Source: Planctellipticum variicoloris (GTDB taxonomy: Bacteria > Planctomycetota > Planctomycetia > Planctomycetales > Planctomycetaceae). Taken from it: 64,000 nt of DNA. The translations under genes and the position numbers were made by a program. The stretch spans positions 4,229,557-4,293,556 of the forward strand of contig NZ_CP130886.1 of the NCBI RefSeq assembly GCF_030622045.1. The letters run 5' to 3'. Positions within the stretch are counted from its first letter, which is position 1; every line of letters begins with the position of its first letter. A model generated the notes under the pieces. The model saw only the letters and a list, made by a program, of their open reading frames with translations. It was not told the DNA's origin and made no database searches. This document shows, in pieces, positions 1 through 7,077 of this stretch.

Positions 1-201
1 TTCGTCGAATGGCGGCCGCTCTGGTCGTCGGCCGCGCTGGGGCCTGTACACTGCCGCCGCTCCGATCGCGGTTACGAGCTCCCCATCGGGCAGCCGTCGG
101 CAAAGCCACCTGCAGGAGATGCAGCGCAGGTATCGGCCGGAGTCGACTGACTCAAACTCGGACCGCTTGCACTGCGGGCAGACGTCGGTCGATCCGCTCA
201 C
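1..201 (-). CDS. Small zinc-ribbon protein of the integrative element, 3' part cut by the window edge
   Basis: An open frame of 67 codons starts with GTG at 201 and runs off the left edge without a stop. The start overlaps the stop of the upstream gene (GTGA at 198-201), and GGAGG lies 5-6 bases before it, which is typical of translational coupling. The predicted peptide has CPQC at residues 8-11 and CISC at residues 27-30, a four-cysteine zinc-ribbon arrangement, followed by an Arg/Pro-rich stretch. Its place directly after two phage-replication-like genes suggests a small DNA- or protein-binding accessory of that module. The specific function is unknown. The main uncertainty is that the C-terminus is missing. 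Confidence 0.6.
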   Translation of the reverse strand, partial: MSGSTDVCPQCKRSEFESVDSGRYLRCISCRWLCRRLPDGELVTAIGAAAVYRPQRGRRPERPPFDE

Positions 202-881
202 GTGCCACCTCCGATCGCGGCCAGCTCCCGCGCCATGGTATCCGGCATCGCCTGATCGTCGCCGGCCTGATGTGCCAGTCGTCGCTCTCGCTGCGGGCCA
301 GCCAGGGCGGGTAGCACGCGGGCAGTCGGTCCGGGCAGCCGTAGATCGATCACTTTCGGCGGATCGACTGGCAGCCCCTTCCTCGCGCGGTCCAGATCCT
401 CGATTCCCGGCAGAGGGGCGGACTCATTTTGCCTGACACCAGCGGCGGCCAGCGCCTTGAACGTCTGCAGGAACTGCGGCCTGACGTACCGCAACAGATC
501 CTCGCTCGGCTGTTCGGTGAGTCTGACCCATCCCCCGAGAGCCCGGACCACGGCGTTCACAAGCGGGGAGAAATCAACGGTCGCATACCCTCCGTGAGTC
601 CGCATTGCATTGACCACGCCAGTCCACGCGCTCACCGCGGCCGTGTCGACGTCGCAAGCCAGGACCCGCAGTTCCGGCTTGGCGTGCTGGCGGATCAGAC
701 CGACTGGCGGGAGTCCGCCGTACGTGTGAGCGGACAGGGCGCCGACAATCCCGGCCTGCAGCTCGTCGCGCGTCAGGTCGCCGAGAAGCAGGTGCCAGGC
801 TTCGACTTGCTCAGTGGGCATCGGCTTTCCGACTGACGCGGAGAGCATCGCCATGGCGCGACCGAATTCAGTTCGATTCAT
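198..881 (-). CDS. Phage helicase-loader-like replication protein (227 aa)
   Basis: The N-terminal 60 residues (MNRTEFGRAMAMLSASVGKP, then a helical stretch ending near residue 60) resemble the small helical domain of phage helicase loader/inhibitor proteins such as SPP1 G39P. Many phages encode such a protein just after a DnaD/O-like initiator, as here. The remainder is helical and charged with no motif I can name. The ATG at 881 was preferred over the upstream in-frame ATG at 914 because GGAGGTGA sits 5 bases before it. The start lies inside the last codons of the upstream gene (14-bp overlap), so the pair is probably co-translated. Likely role: bringing the host replicative helicase to the element's origin. 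The family call is by resemblance only. Confidence 0.55.
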   Translation of the reverse strand: MNRTEFGRAMAMLSASVGKPMPTEQVEAWHLLLGDLTRDELQAGIVGALSAHTYGGLPPVGLIRQHAKPELRVLACDVDTAAVSAWTGVVNAMRTHGGYATVDFSPLVNAVVRALGGWVRLTEQPSEDLLRYVRPQFLQTFKALAAAGVRQNESAPLPGIEDLDRARKGLPVDPPKVIDLRLPGPTARVLPALAGPQRERRLAHQAGDDQAMPDTMARELAAIGGGT

Positions 882-1677
882 GGTCGTCACCTCCAGCCGC
901 CACGAATGCGTCAATTCCTGCGAACGACAGACTGCCGTGTCCGTTCTGCCTCGGCTGGTGCAGATCGTCCTGTTCCCACTTCCGGACGGCGGCCCGCCAA
1001 TCCTTCATTTTCGAACGGCCGACCATCCAGCCGTTCGATTCGTAATGAGCATGGAACTTCTCCGGGTTGACCTGATTGCGGCGCTCTTGGCAGTAAGCCG
1101 ACACCTCTTCTGTGGTCGGCGGCGTGAACCTCCCCGGCTTCTGCTGCGGGGGCGGCGCGTCGTCTGCGACGTGCTTTCCTCCAGCTCCAGCTCCAGTTCC
1201 AGATCCAGCTCCAGTTCCAGATCCAGCTCCAGTTCCAGTTCCACTTGTGCAAGATTGTGTGGCGTGCCCGTCACGTCCCTCACGCGTGGATGACGCGTCG
1301 CTGACGCGCGGGGCACGCGTGTGGTACGCGTCAGCGTCGGGTGGGGCGGGAATCTTGCTGACTGACTCCCGGTTGTTAATGAGCTGATGACGCGTGAACG
1401 ACGGGACCACTCCGAAGCAACGCCCGTCGACGTCGTACCTTGTGATGAATTCTCGCGACTGCAACGCGTCGAGAACGGCCGCAAAGTCGACGTCGTCGTA
1501 TGGGAGAATCTGGAGCTTCAGGAATCGCGGCTTCCATTCGAACCGCCCCTCCCGGTCGCATTGCGTCCACAGCCCGACATACGCCAGGCGGATCGGCAGA
1601 CCGGATTCGCGCTCCAAATCGAATAGCTCGTCGTGCTGAAAGAACTCCGGTTTCACGGAGCGGATTTTCGCTGGCAT
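868..1677 (-). CDS. DnaD/O-like phage replication initiator with Gly-rich repeat linker (269 aa)
   Basis: The N-terminus (MPAKIRSVKPEFFQHDELFD) matches the winged-helix start of many phage replication proteins, which typically open M-x-R-I-R-x-I-K-P-E-F. A WxxCDREGRF segment follows near residue 38. Residues about 1-115 form this domain. A linker about 20 residues long built from Gly-Thr, Gly-Ala and Gly-Ser dipeptides follows, then a second domain (about 170-240) with a YESNGWMVGRSKMKDWRAAV-type core, as in the C-terminal domain of DnaD/phage O-like proteins. The start at 1677 has GAGGGGGTG just upstream; the longer frame to 1854 reads through a terminator-like hairpin and is not expected to be coding. 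It probably initiates replication of the element together with the overlapping downstream gene. Confidence 0.65.
   Translation of the reverse strand: MPAKIRSVKPEFFQHDELFDLERESGLPIRLAYVGLWTQCDREGRFEWKPRFLKLQILPYDDVDFAAVLDALQSREFITRYDVDGRCFGVVPSFTRHQLINNRESVSKIPAPPDADAYHTRAPRVSDASSTREGRDGHATQSCTSGTGTGAGSGTGAGSGTGAGAGGKHVADDAPPPQQKPGRFTPPTTEEVSAYCQERRNQVNPEKFHAHYESNGWMVGRSKMKDWRAAVRKWEQDDLHQPRQNGHGSLSFAGIDAFVAAGGDDHESN
1183..1242. repeat. Ten tandem AGNTCC hexamers inside the replication gene
   Basis: Sixty bases consist of ten consecutive hexamers of the form AGNTCC (N = C, T or A), with a superimposed 18-bp period. On the coding (minus) strand each hexamer gives GGA-NCT, that is Gly followed by Thr, Ala or Ser, and forms the flexible linker of the replication protein. 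Any gain or loss of a hexamer keeps the reading frame. Confidence 0.9.
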
Positions 1678-1769
1678 CAGACACCCCCTCTTGTGCTGCT
1701 GGGGGTGGATACCGGCGTCTTGGCGAGCGCGCGGAATGTGCCTATCATTTGTCGTCGATCCTTCGGTTG

Positions 1770-1811
1770 CCCGGTCGCAGGAGGCACAACTTGCCTGCGG
1801 CCGGGTTTTTT
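1770..1811 (+). terminator. Strong intrinsic terminator pointing rightward, opposite to the element's genes
   Basis: CCCGGTCGCAGG (1770-1781) pairs with CCTGCGGCCGGG (1794-1805) with a single G-T wobble, and six T follow at 1806-1811. On the minus strand the hairpin has no T-run after it, so it should act only on rightward transcription, although every recognised gene in the element runs leftward. It would stop antisense transcription coming through the replication genes before it reaches the DUF1580 gene. It also lies within the gap (1678-1863) between the DUF1580 gene and the replication gene. Confidence 0.7.
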
Positions 1812-1863
1812 GTCGGTTGGTCGCGGCCAGCCACGTCAGCCGGCCTGCGGTCATCTCTCCCGG

Positions 1864-2199
1864 TCAGAGCAGCCCGGCGGCCTGCAGCTTCTTCGTCGTG
1901 CGCGAGTCGCGCTCGGTCGGCTTGCTGTCAGCGGATTCGGCCCGGCATTTCGCGACTGCGTTGGCGGTCTGCTCACGCACGAATTGCGCGAACGCGGCGG
2001 CGGTGGTACACCAGGTGCCGTAGACCTGCACGCATTCGAGCTTTGCGCCGTGGCAGCCCTTGACTCGCCATCGCCAGATGACGGACGGCGACGGTTTCTT
2101 GCCCAGTCGGGCGGTAGCGATTTCCCGGACCGGGCGCAGGTCATCGTGCTCCGGGTCGATCAGTCCCGCAGACGGCGGGGATAGCGTTGCGGTAGTCAT
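1864..2199 (-). CDS. DUF1580 family protein, excisionase-like HTH (111 aa)
   Basis: The sequence has the pattern of DUF1580, a family found almost only in Planctomycetota and usually next to integrases. A short acidic N-terminus is followed by a helix-turn-helix-like region with the core SVIWRWRVKGCHGAKLE (about residues 39-55), then TTAAAFAQFV and a C-terminal tail ending LQAAGLL. The layout resembles MerR/excisionase-type HTH proteins. The start at 2199 has GGAGG 8 bases upstream; the upstream ATG at 2247 lacks one. Directly upstream lies a four-half-site symmetric operator (2281-2312). By analogy with integrase/excisionase pairs it may be a recombination directionality factor and autoregulator. 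That role is inference. Confidence 0.7.
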   Translation of the reverse strand: MTTATLSPPSAGLIDPEHDDLRPVREIATARLGKKPSPSVIWRWRVKGCHGAKLECVQVYGTWCTTAAAFAQFVREQTANAVAKCRAESADSKPTERDSRTTKKLQAAGLL

Positions 2200-2280
2200 G
2201 AAAATAGCCTCCAGCGTGTGCCAACTGATGGAATCAGCTTCGAACACGAGGGAGGCTACATTCGGTTGCGGTGGTCGTCT

Positions 2281-2312
2281 GTAACGAAACGTAACGTGTT
2301 ACGACTTGTTAC
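2281..2312. promoter_or_regulatory. Four-half-site dyad operator GTAAC-N5-GTAAC-N2-GTTAC-N5-GTTAC
   Basis: GTAAC occurs at 2281-2285 and 2291-2295 and its reverse complement GTTAC at 2298-2302 and 2308-2312. The spacing is perfectly symmetric (5, 2, 5), so same-side half-sites are 10 bp apart, about one helical turn. It sits upstream of the DUF1580 start and overlaps the stop codon of the preceding gene. The same half-sites, in inverted orientation, recur beside the attachment site at 4264-4268 and 4282-4286. This is the architecture of an operator bound by two dimers or a tetramer. The protein that binds it is not known; DUF1580 is the obvious candidate. Confidence 0.75.
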
Positions 2313-2791
2313 GGATGCCGCTCAGTTTTCCGGGCACGATGGCAGGCTTGCCTCATTGTCGATTCGTCGGTCGGATCTCCCGTCTTCTCAGTCCAAAGGT
2401 GAGCGATTTCCTTCCAACCGACAGATGGCCTCTTTTCCCGCAACGGCCGCGCAAATTCCCATCGGTCCGCGTCGGCCGCCGATGCGCGGGCGCCATTGCC
2501 TTTCGTGGTTCTCAATCGCTCCTTCAGCAGTCGGAGCATCGCGAGCAATTCCAGCGGCGCAAGTGTCTTCGCCCGGTCGATCGTTAGACCAGGAATCTCG
2601 CTGGAGAGCCAGGCGGATTGAAACTCTCGCCTCTCCTGAAAGTTATCGCCGGGCATGCCATCTGGACGCAGTTCCCGCATGAGCGCGATGCACTCACGCG
2701 CCGCCTGATGCTGGCGATTCGCTTCAGCGGTCGCCAATTCCCCACTGATTGCCGCTGCCAGTTCGGCGACCGTAGCCGTCTTTTTTGCCAT
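2309..2791 (-). CDS. Element-encoded hypothetical protein (160 aa)
   Basis: I do not recognise a family. The ATG at 2791 has GGAAGGTGGG upstream and was chosen over 2830. The N-terminal half is helical and charged (MAKKTATVAELAAAISG onwards). The C-terminal 50 residues (WKEIAHLWTEKTGDPTDES, then a basic QACHRARKTERH end) could form a helix-turn-helix. It lies between the recombinase and the DUF1580 gene on the same strand, and its stop codon is embedded in the symmetric operator, so repressor occupancy there could also affect the 3' end of its transcript. A DNA-binding role is possible but not shown. Confidence 0.6.
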   Translation of the reverse strand: MAKKTATVAELAAAISGELATAEANRQHQAARECIALMRELRPDGMPGDNFQERREFQSAWLSSEIPGLTIDRAKTLAPLELLAMLRLLKERLRTTKGNGARASAADADRWEFARPLREKRPSVGWKEIAHLWTEKTGDPTDESTMRQACHRARKTERHP

Positions 2792-2898
2792 GATCCCACC
2801 TTCCCGACGGTGGACTCCCGAAGAAAACACAATCGCGGGCAGGCGGTCGGGAAACCGCTTTTCAGATGGCCGTCCTATCCCGCGACGTGTCGCAAATT

Positions 2899-4179
2899 CT
2901 ATCCGATCTCGCGCATCACTTTCGCCGCCATCGCGAAGTCACGTTCTGCATAAATCTCCGTCACCCGGGGATCGGCGTGTCCCAGAACCGTTGCTGCCGC
3001 TTCCAGCCCGTACCGCTCGCGAATCGCAGTTGCCCGACTGTGCCGCAGTTGGTTCGGCGACCAGCAGTATTCCGCACGCCAGGCCGCAGCCGCCGTGCTC
3101 AGCCGCAGCTTTTCGGCGTCCCGTTGCTTCTCGGTCACATCCTGCAGCCGCGCGACTGTGCGACCGACGTTCCGCAGCTCCGCTGGCATCCCGAACGCCA
3201 TTTCGCAGCCGCGGCCGACAGCCCGGTTGTACGTGTCTTTGGTGTAGCGCGCCCGATGTGTCCGCCCCTTCCGCTTCCGGGCGGCCTGTGACGGAGTCAG
3301 CGGGGATCTGCGATTCGCCCGACGGACGGCGTTTCGCTCGGCATCCGCTTCAGCCGGCCAGAAGCAGTATGCTTCGGGATCACGGTCCAGGTACCGGGAC
3401 AGCACGGCCTGCCCTTCCGGGCCGATGAAGATTCTCCGTTCGCGGCCGTGGTGCTCGGTCTTATGCGTCGCCGGCCGATAGGTCCAGACTCCGTTCAGAC
3501 CGCGGGTAATGTCGCACGGACGGATCGAGCAGATTTCGCCCGGTCGGGCCCCGCAGAGCAACTGCAGCCGGACCATGTCGGCGACCACTCCCGGAAGATG
3601 CGGCAGCGTCGCGTCGACAGTTCCTTGCGGGACCGGAGCAACCGGAGCCGACTCCCGGGCCTTGCTTCTGCCACGTCGCAGCCCGGCGACGGCCTGCAGC
3701 GACTGATAGACCGCAGCGGGAACGCGCTCGTTCTCGACTCCCCAGGCGAACAGCCGCTTGACCCTGTGAATCTGCCGGTTCACGTTCGACCGGCACATTC
3801 CCGCCGAAATCATCGCGTCGCGGACATCCTTCAGCTTCAGCGGCCCGAAGTCTCTGGCGCGGGTGCGACCGTGCGACCGAATGACGAATCCGAGCGCGTG
3901 CCGCAGATTCGTCGTCTCGCCGGTCGGAGTGCCGTCTTTGTGCCGGTAGTACCCTTCCGCGTGCGCCATGAACAGCAGGGCCAGGTCATCGATCGTGAGC
4001 GAGTACCGCGACACGTCGCCGTCGCTGGCGAACCACTCCGCAATCAGATCGTCGTATCGATCGCGGGACTCAGGCGAGCCGTACTCGCCGAGATAGTGAT
4101 CCTTGCCGCCGATCCTCACGCGGGCCTGCCCCGTAGGGCGGTGAAGCGTGTAGGCCGGTTTCCGTCGTGACTTCGTCAT
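2899..4179 (-). CDS. int: Tyrosine recombinase / integrase (426 aa)
   Basis: This is a phage-type tyrosine recombinase. An N-terminal arm/core-binding part (about 1-185) precedes the catalytic domain. Visible catalytic residues are Arg212 (GARPGE), Arg379 within NQLRHSRAT, His401 (LGHADPRV) and the nucleophile Tyr410 (EIYAERD); Lys240 in a beta-hairpin position is a candidate too. The first His of the usual HxxR box is replaced by Asn376. The ATG at 4179 was chosen because the open frame to 4464 runs back through the tRNA gene. The stop lies 107 bases before the next gene. It sits immediately beside the tRNA-Pro 3' end and presumably catalysed integration there. Confidence 0.92.
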   Translation of the reverse strand: MTKSRRKPAYTLHRPTGQARVRIGGKDHYLGEYGSPESRDRYDDLIAEWFASDGDVSRYSLTIDDLALLFMAHAEGYYRHKDGTPTGETTNLRHALGFVIRSHGRTRARDFGPLKLKDVRDAMISAGMCRSNVNRQIHRVKRLFAWGVENERVPAAVYQSLQAVAGLRRGRSKARESAPVAPVPQGTVDATLPHLPGVVADMVRLQLLCGARPGEICSIRPCDITRGLNGVWTYRPATHKTEHHGRERRIFIGPEGQAVLSRYLDRDPEAYCFWPAEADAERNAVRRANRRSPLTPSQAARKRKGRTHRARYTKDTYNRAVGRGCEMAFGMPAELRNVGRTVARLQDVTEKQRDAEKLRLSTAAAAWRAEYCWSPNQLRHSRATAIRERYGLEAAATVLGHADPRVTEIYAERDFAMAAKVMREIG

Positions 4180-4255
4180 CTCTGCGACCGTTTCAGCAGG
4201 TGGTAAAAATGTGGTAGTGAGCCACTTTTTCACGCTGCACTGCCGGTCGGCAGGT

Positions 4256-4286
4256 AATCGTAAGTAACGATTCAGCTTCAAGTTAC
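4256..4286. promoter_or_regulatory. Inverted repeats beside the attachment site (candidate arm sites)
   Basis: Between the integrase start and the tRNA 3' end are AATCGT-aagta-ACGATT (4256-4272) and the half-sites GTAAC (4264-4268) and GTTAC (4282-4286), inverted and 13 bases apart. The GTAAC half-sites are the same as those in the operator at 2281-2312. This is where arm-type integrase or excisionase sites would be expected; binding is inferred. Confidence 0.4.
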
Positions 4287-4292
4287 AAAAGG

Positions 4293-4367
4293 TCGGGATG
4301 ACAGGATTTGAACCTGCGACCTCTACGTCCCGAACGTAGCGCTCTAGCCAAGCTGAGCTACATCCCG
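4293..4367 (-). tRNA. tRNA-Pro (anticodon CGG)
   Basis: The full cloverleaf can be folded: acceptor CGGGATG/CATCCCG with discriminator A, D-arm GCTC/GAGC, anticodon stem CTACG/CGTAG with loop TTCGGGA (anticodon CGG), five-base variable loop and T-arm GCAGG-TTCAAAT-CCTGT, 75 nt in all. The C1-G72 pair is typical of bacterial tRNA-Pro. The 3' CCA is not fully encoded (CC then T). The integrative element abuts its 3' end, so this is the attachment gene, with the acceptor/T-arm as the likely crossover segment. No second copy of the 3' end is in the window. Confidence 0.95.
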
Positions 4368-4695
4368 ATGTCTTCCGCGTCGACCGCTCGCCGCCGCGGA
4401 GCGTGCATCTTAGCAGGACGACCGACGGGTTCAACTCTCCCGGAGGAGTTTTCCCGACCGTCAAACCTGACGCAGGCGACGCGGACCGAAGTAGTTTCGG
4501 CGATTCGCCCGCCGGACTTCAACCGCCCGCCTCATTTTCTCCGAAGCCCCTCGTGGAACCCGTGCGGAGGCGTTCCACGGTTGGACGCTTTCCGGGCGAT
4601 TCAGGTTCGCGGTGCAAGACAGCTTTGCCCGGCCTTGCTAAGCTGCGTGGATTGCAACCTGCACTGCTCCGACCATCCCTGTCCGGACCGGGACC
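4368..4695. other. Intergenic gap between tRNA-Pro and the S4-domain gene
   Basis: Apart from the candidate tRNA promoter near 4407-4434 I see nothing recognisable here. Open frames crossing it (4308-4997, 4403-4699) are shadow frames without supporting start signals. It separates divergently transcribed genes. Confidence 0.5.
4407..4434 (-). promoter_or_regulatory. Candidate sigma-70-type promoter of tRNA-Pro
   Basis: On the minus strand TTGAAC (4429-4434) and TAAGAT (4407-4412) are separated by 16 bases and lie about 40 bases upstream of the tRNA 5' end. Each hexamer matches the sigma-70 consensus at four of six positions. Confidence 0.4.
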
Positions 4696-4920
4696 ATGAC
4701 CGAATACCTGTTGCCCCGCAAGCTGACCCTCGATCAGTTCATGAAGCGCGAAGGCTGGGTGGGGACCGGCGGCCAGGCCAAGTATGTGATTCAATCCGAG
4801 ATGGTCCGCGTGAACGGCGCCGTCGAAACCCGCCGGGGACGGCAGATGGTCGTGGGCGACGTCGTCGAATTCGAAGGCCAACGGGCCGTGGTCCAGGAAG
4901 ATCAAGACGATGTGGACTGA
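4696..4920 (+). CDS. S4-domain RNA-binding protein, YbcJ/YaaA type (74 aa)
   Basis: The whole protein is one S4 RNA-binding domain: LTLDQFMKREGWVGTGGQAK followed by VRVNGAVETRRGRQMVVGD. This is the length and pattern of the small ribosome-associated proteins YbcJ (E. coli) and YaaA (Bacillus). In Bacillus relatives a yaaA gene lies near recF; here no replication gene is adjacent. The likely role is binding structured RNA, probably rRNA or the ribosome. No clear Shine-Dalgarno sequence precedes the ATG, and the gene appears to stand alone. Family assignment is secure from the motif; the precise target is unknown. Confidence 0.85.
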   Translation: MTEYLLPRKLTLDQFMKREGWVGTGGQAKYVIQSEMVRVNGAVETRRGRQMVVGDVVEFEGQRAVVQEDQDDVD

Positions 4921-5048
4921 GACCGTCAGGCGCTGTGATGGCCCGCCCGAAACGATCGCCGGACGCCAGTCGCGTCGATCACGCTGGCCGTTTATGATCG
5001 CTTCGGCGATTCGAGCAATCTCCTGACCTACTGCGGCGAGCGGGCACG

Positions 5049-5687
5049 ATGGACTGGTGGCACCATCTCTGGGCGACGGTTTCCGAGCAGATCCACGACC
5101 ACGGAGCGAAGGTCCTGACCGGCCTGGTCCTGATGGGGGTCGGCTGGTACTTCGGCAACCGGAAGGCGCGCCATAACTGGCGAAGGCGCGAGTTCTTCGA
5201 TCGGCTCAACATTTCGCTGAACACGATTCGGGACGGAAAGCTGATGCTGAGAACGCTCGTCGAGAAGCGCGTCGACGATATTTACCTTAACTCGGCCGCC
5301 ACGGCGGAGGTCATCCGAGCCGCCCAGAAGACGACGCCCCTGGATTCGACGCTTCCGCTGGCGCAGAATGACTACTGGTACTACCTCAATCCGATTCTCA
5401 ACGAACTGTCGGAGCGGTTTGCCGCCGGGTTGCTGAAACAGGATCAGGGAGCGACGGGAACATCGGCCCGTTACGTGGTGGCCCTGACCAGCGAGACGGC
5501 CGGGGATCTGCGAATGCGAAAACTCCGCGCGATGGTGATCCAGCGGTCGCTGCTGGAAAACCTCCCCGAGGAGCAGCCGGCCCTCGAAGCGCCCCACCAC
5601 CACATCCGCTGGACGACGCTGAAACAGCTCGCCAGCGAATGGAGCCAGCGGCCGTGGAAGTTCATCGAAGTGGAGCTGTGCGTTTGA
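5049..5687 (+). CDS. Membrane-anchored hypothetical protein (212 aa)
   Basis: I do not recognise a family. Residues about 20-35 (AKVLTGLVLMGVGWYFGN) form one hydrophobic segment followed by a basic run (RKARHNWRRREF), the pattern of an N-terminal membrane anchor with a cytoplasmic domain. The remaining 170 residues are mixed alpha/beta, with a Trp/Tyr-rich spot (NDYWYYLNPILNEL) near the middle. The 26-base gap to the convergent lactonase gene leaves little room for a terminator. No neighbour suggests a function. Confidence 0.6.
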   Translation: MDWWHHLWATVSEQIHDHGAKVLTGLVLMGVGWYFGNRKARHNWRRREFFDRLNISLNTIRDGKLMLRTLVEKRVDDIYLNSAATAEVIRAAQKTTPLDSTLPLAQNDYWYYLNPILNELSERFAAGLLKQDQGATGTSARYVVALTSETAGDLRMRKLRAMVIQRSLLENLPEEQPALEAPHHHIRWTTLKQLASEWSQRPWKFIEVELCV

Positions 5688-5712
5688 GGTCGGCGTCTCG
5701 AAATCGGCGGCC

Positions 5713-6975
5713 TCAGTTCCGCTTCGCAAGATCCAGAAAAACAATGATCGACGGGTTCCCGACCGGGGCGTAGTGACCGGTGAATTCCAGGCCGCCGGTC
5801 TGGCGATGGATCCGGAAGACGGCGACGTTGTCGGCCCGCTGGTTGCAGCAGTAGAGAAACTGGCCGGTGGGGTCGAAGCTGAAGCTGCGGGGGTAGTCGC
5901 CGCGGGTCCATTCTTCGCCGAGATATTTCAGCTCGCCGGTCGGGCCGACGGCGAAGATGCCGATGCTGTCGTGCAGGCGGTTGCCTGCGTAGACGAACTT
6001 CCCGTCGGCGGAGACCAGGATCTCCGAGCAGAAATTGCTGCCGGCATAACCCGGCGGCAGAGTCGAGATCGTCTGGCGGGCCGACAACTTGCCAGTCGCG
6101 CCATCCCAGTCGAAGAGAACGATGGTCGAACCTTCCTCCTGGATCGAATAGAACCAGCGGCCGTTCGGGTGGAAGTAAAAATGACGCGGGCCATCGCCGG
6201 GCGGGAGTGCGACGAAGGGCGTTGCGGCGGGCGACAATGTTCCCTTCTGGTCGTCGAACTTCCAGACGAAGATCTTGTCCAGTCCGAGATCGACGTGGAG
6301 CACGAACTTGCCCGAGGGATCGGCTTCGATCATGTGGGCGTGAGTGCGGTCGTGGCCGCTGATGGCGAAGCTGCCGGGAGGAGCATGTTCCGCGCGGGTG
6401 GGACCGATGGGACCGTCGTCCTGCTTGACGTCAGTGGCTTCGCCGAGCCGGCCGTCAGGGAGGATCGGCAGGACCGAAACGGAGCCGCCAAAGTAGTTCG
6501 CTACCAGCAGAAAACGTCCGGAGGGATGGATGCTGACGTAGGTGGGACCGGCGCCGCCAGAGCGGACGGTGTTGAGGAACGTCAGCTTGCCGTTCGTCCG
6601 ATCGACGGAGAAGGCGCTGGCCGTGCCTTCCTTCGATTCGCCGACATGGTCGGTTTCGTTGGCGGAGTAGAGCCGAGTTCCCGCGGCATTGACGGCCAGG
6701 CAACTGGGGCTGGCGCCGAGGTCAAAGGAGCCGGCGGGAGTGAGTGCGCCGGTCTGGCGGTTGACCTGGAAGTAGTGGATGCCGCGGCCGTTGCCCGGGG
6801 GAAGGTCGACCTGGGTCGGGAGGACGTCCTTCAAGGGGGAGCTGAAAGTGCCGACGTAGGCCATCAACGGCGCATCGGACTGGGCGAGGACGCTGCTGCT
6901 CAGAAATGGCAGAGATCCGGCGATGGCGGCGGAAGTCGTGAGAAAGGAGCGGCGGGAGCCGTGGAAGTGGGGCAT
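5713..6975 (-). CDS. Tat-exported lactonase-family beta-propeller protein (420 aa)
   Basis: The N-terminus carries a twin-arginine signal (SRRSFLTTSAAIAGSLPFLS, residues 8-27) with a likely cleavage after VLAQS. The mature part shows repeated propeller blades with the motifs NRQTGALTP, HPSGRFLLVANYFGGSVS, DPSGKFVLHVDLGLDKIFVW, GPRHFYFHPNGRW and FDPTGQFLYCCNQ. These are characteristic of the seven-bladed lactonase family that includes 6-phosphogluconolactonase Pgl/YbhE and muconate cycloisomerase-like enzymes. Export makes a role in central sugar-phosphate metabolism doubtful; many planctomycete paralogues are secreted and have unknown substrates. It follows the DUF4276 gene on the same strand with a 100-base gap. 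Confidence 0.85.
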   Translation of the reverse strand: MPHFHGSRRSFLTTSAAIAGSLPFLSSSVLAQSDAPLMAYVGTFSSPLKDVLPTQVDLPPGNGRGIHYFQVNRQTGALTPAGSFDLGASPSCLAVNAAGTRLYSANETDHVGESKEGTASAFSVDRTNGKLTFLNTVRSGGAGPTYVSIHPSGRFLLVANYFGGSVSVLPILPDGRLGEATDVKQDDGPIGPTRAEHAPPGSFAISGHDRTHAHMIEADPSGKFVLHVDLGLDKIFVWKFDDQKGTLSPAATPFVALPPGDGPRHFYFHPNGRWFYSIQEEGSTIVLFDWDGATGKLSARQTISTLPPGYAGSNFCSEILVSADGKFVYAGNRLHDSIGIFAVGPTGELKYLGEEWTRGDYPRSFSFDPTGQFLYCCNQRADNVAVFRIHRQTGGLEFTGHYAPVGNPSIIVFLDLAKRN

Positions 6976-7077
6976 GAATTGGGTTGCCTGTGAGAGCGCG
7001 ACGGACGCATCAGTTGGCGTCTATCATTGCCGCATCCGTGCCGAAAAGCCAATCGGCGACGAGCACCGGCCAGACAG

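Noticed and set aside
1183-1242. CRISPR-like or iteron-like repeat
   Set aside because: The units are 6 bp, without spacers, and lie inside a coding region where they encode a Gly-rich linker.
4182-4464. N-terminal extension of the integrase through the tRNA gene
   Set aside because: It would translate the tRNA-Pro complement and has no homology; the ATG at 4179 gives a normal integrase start.
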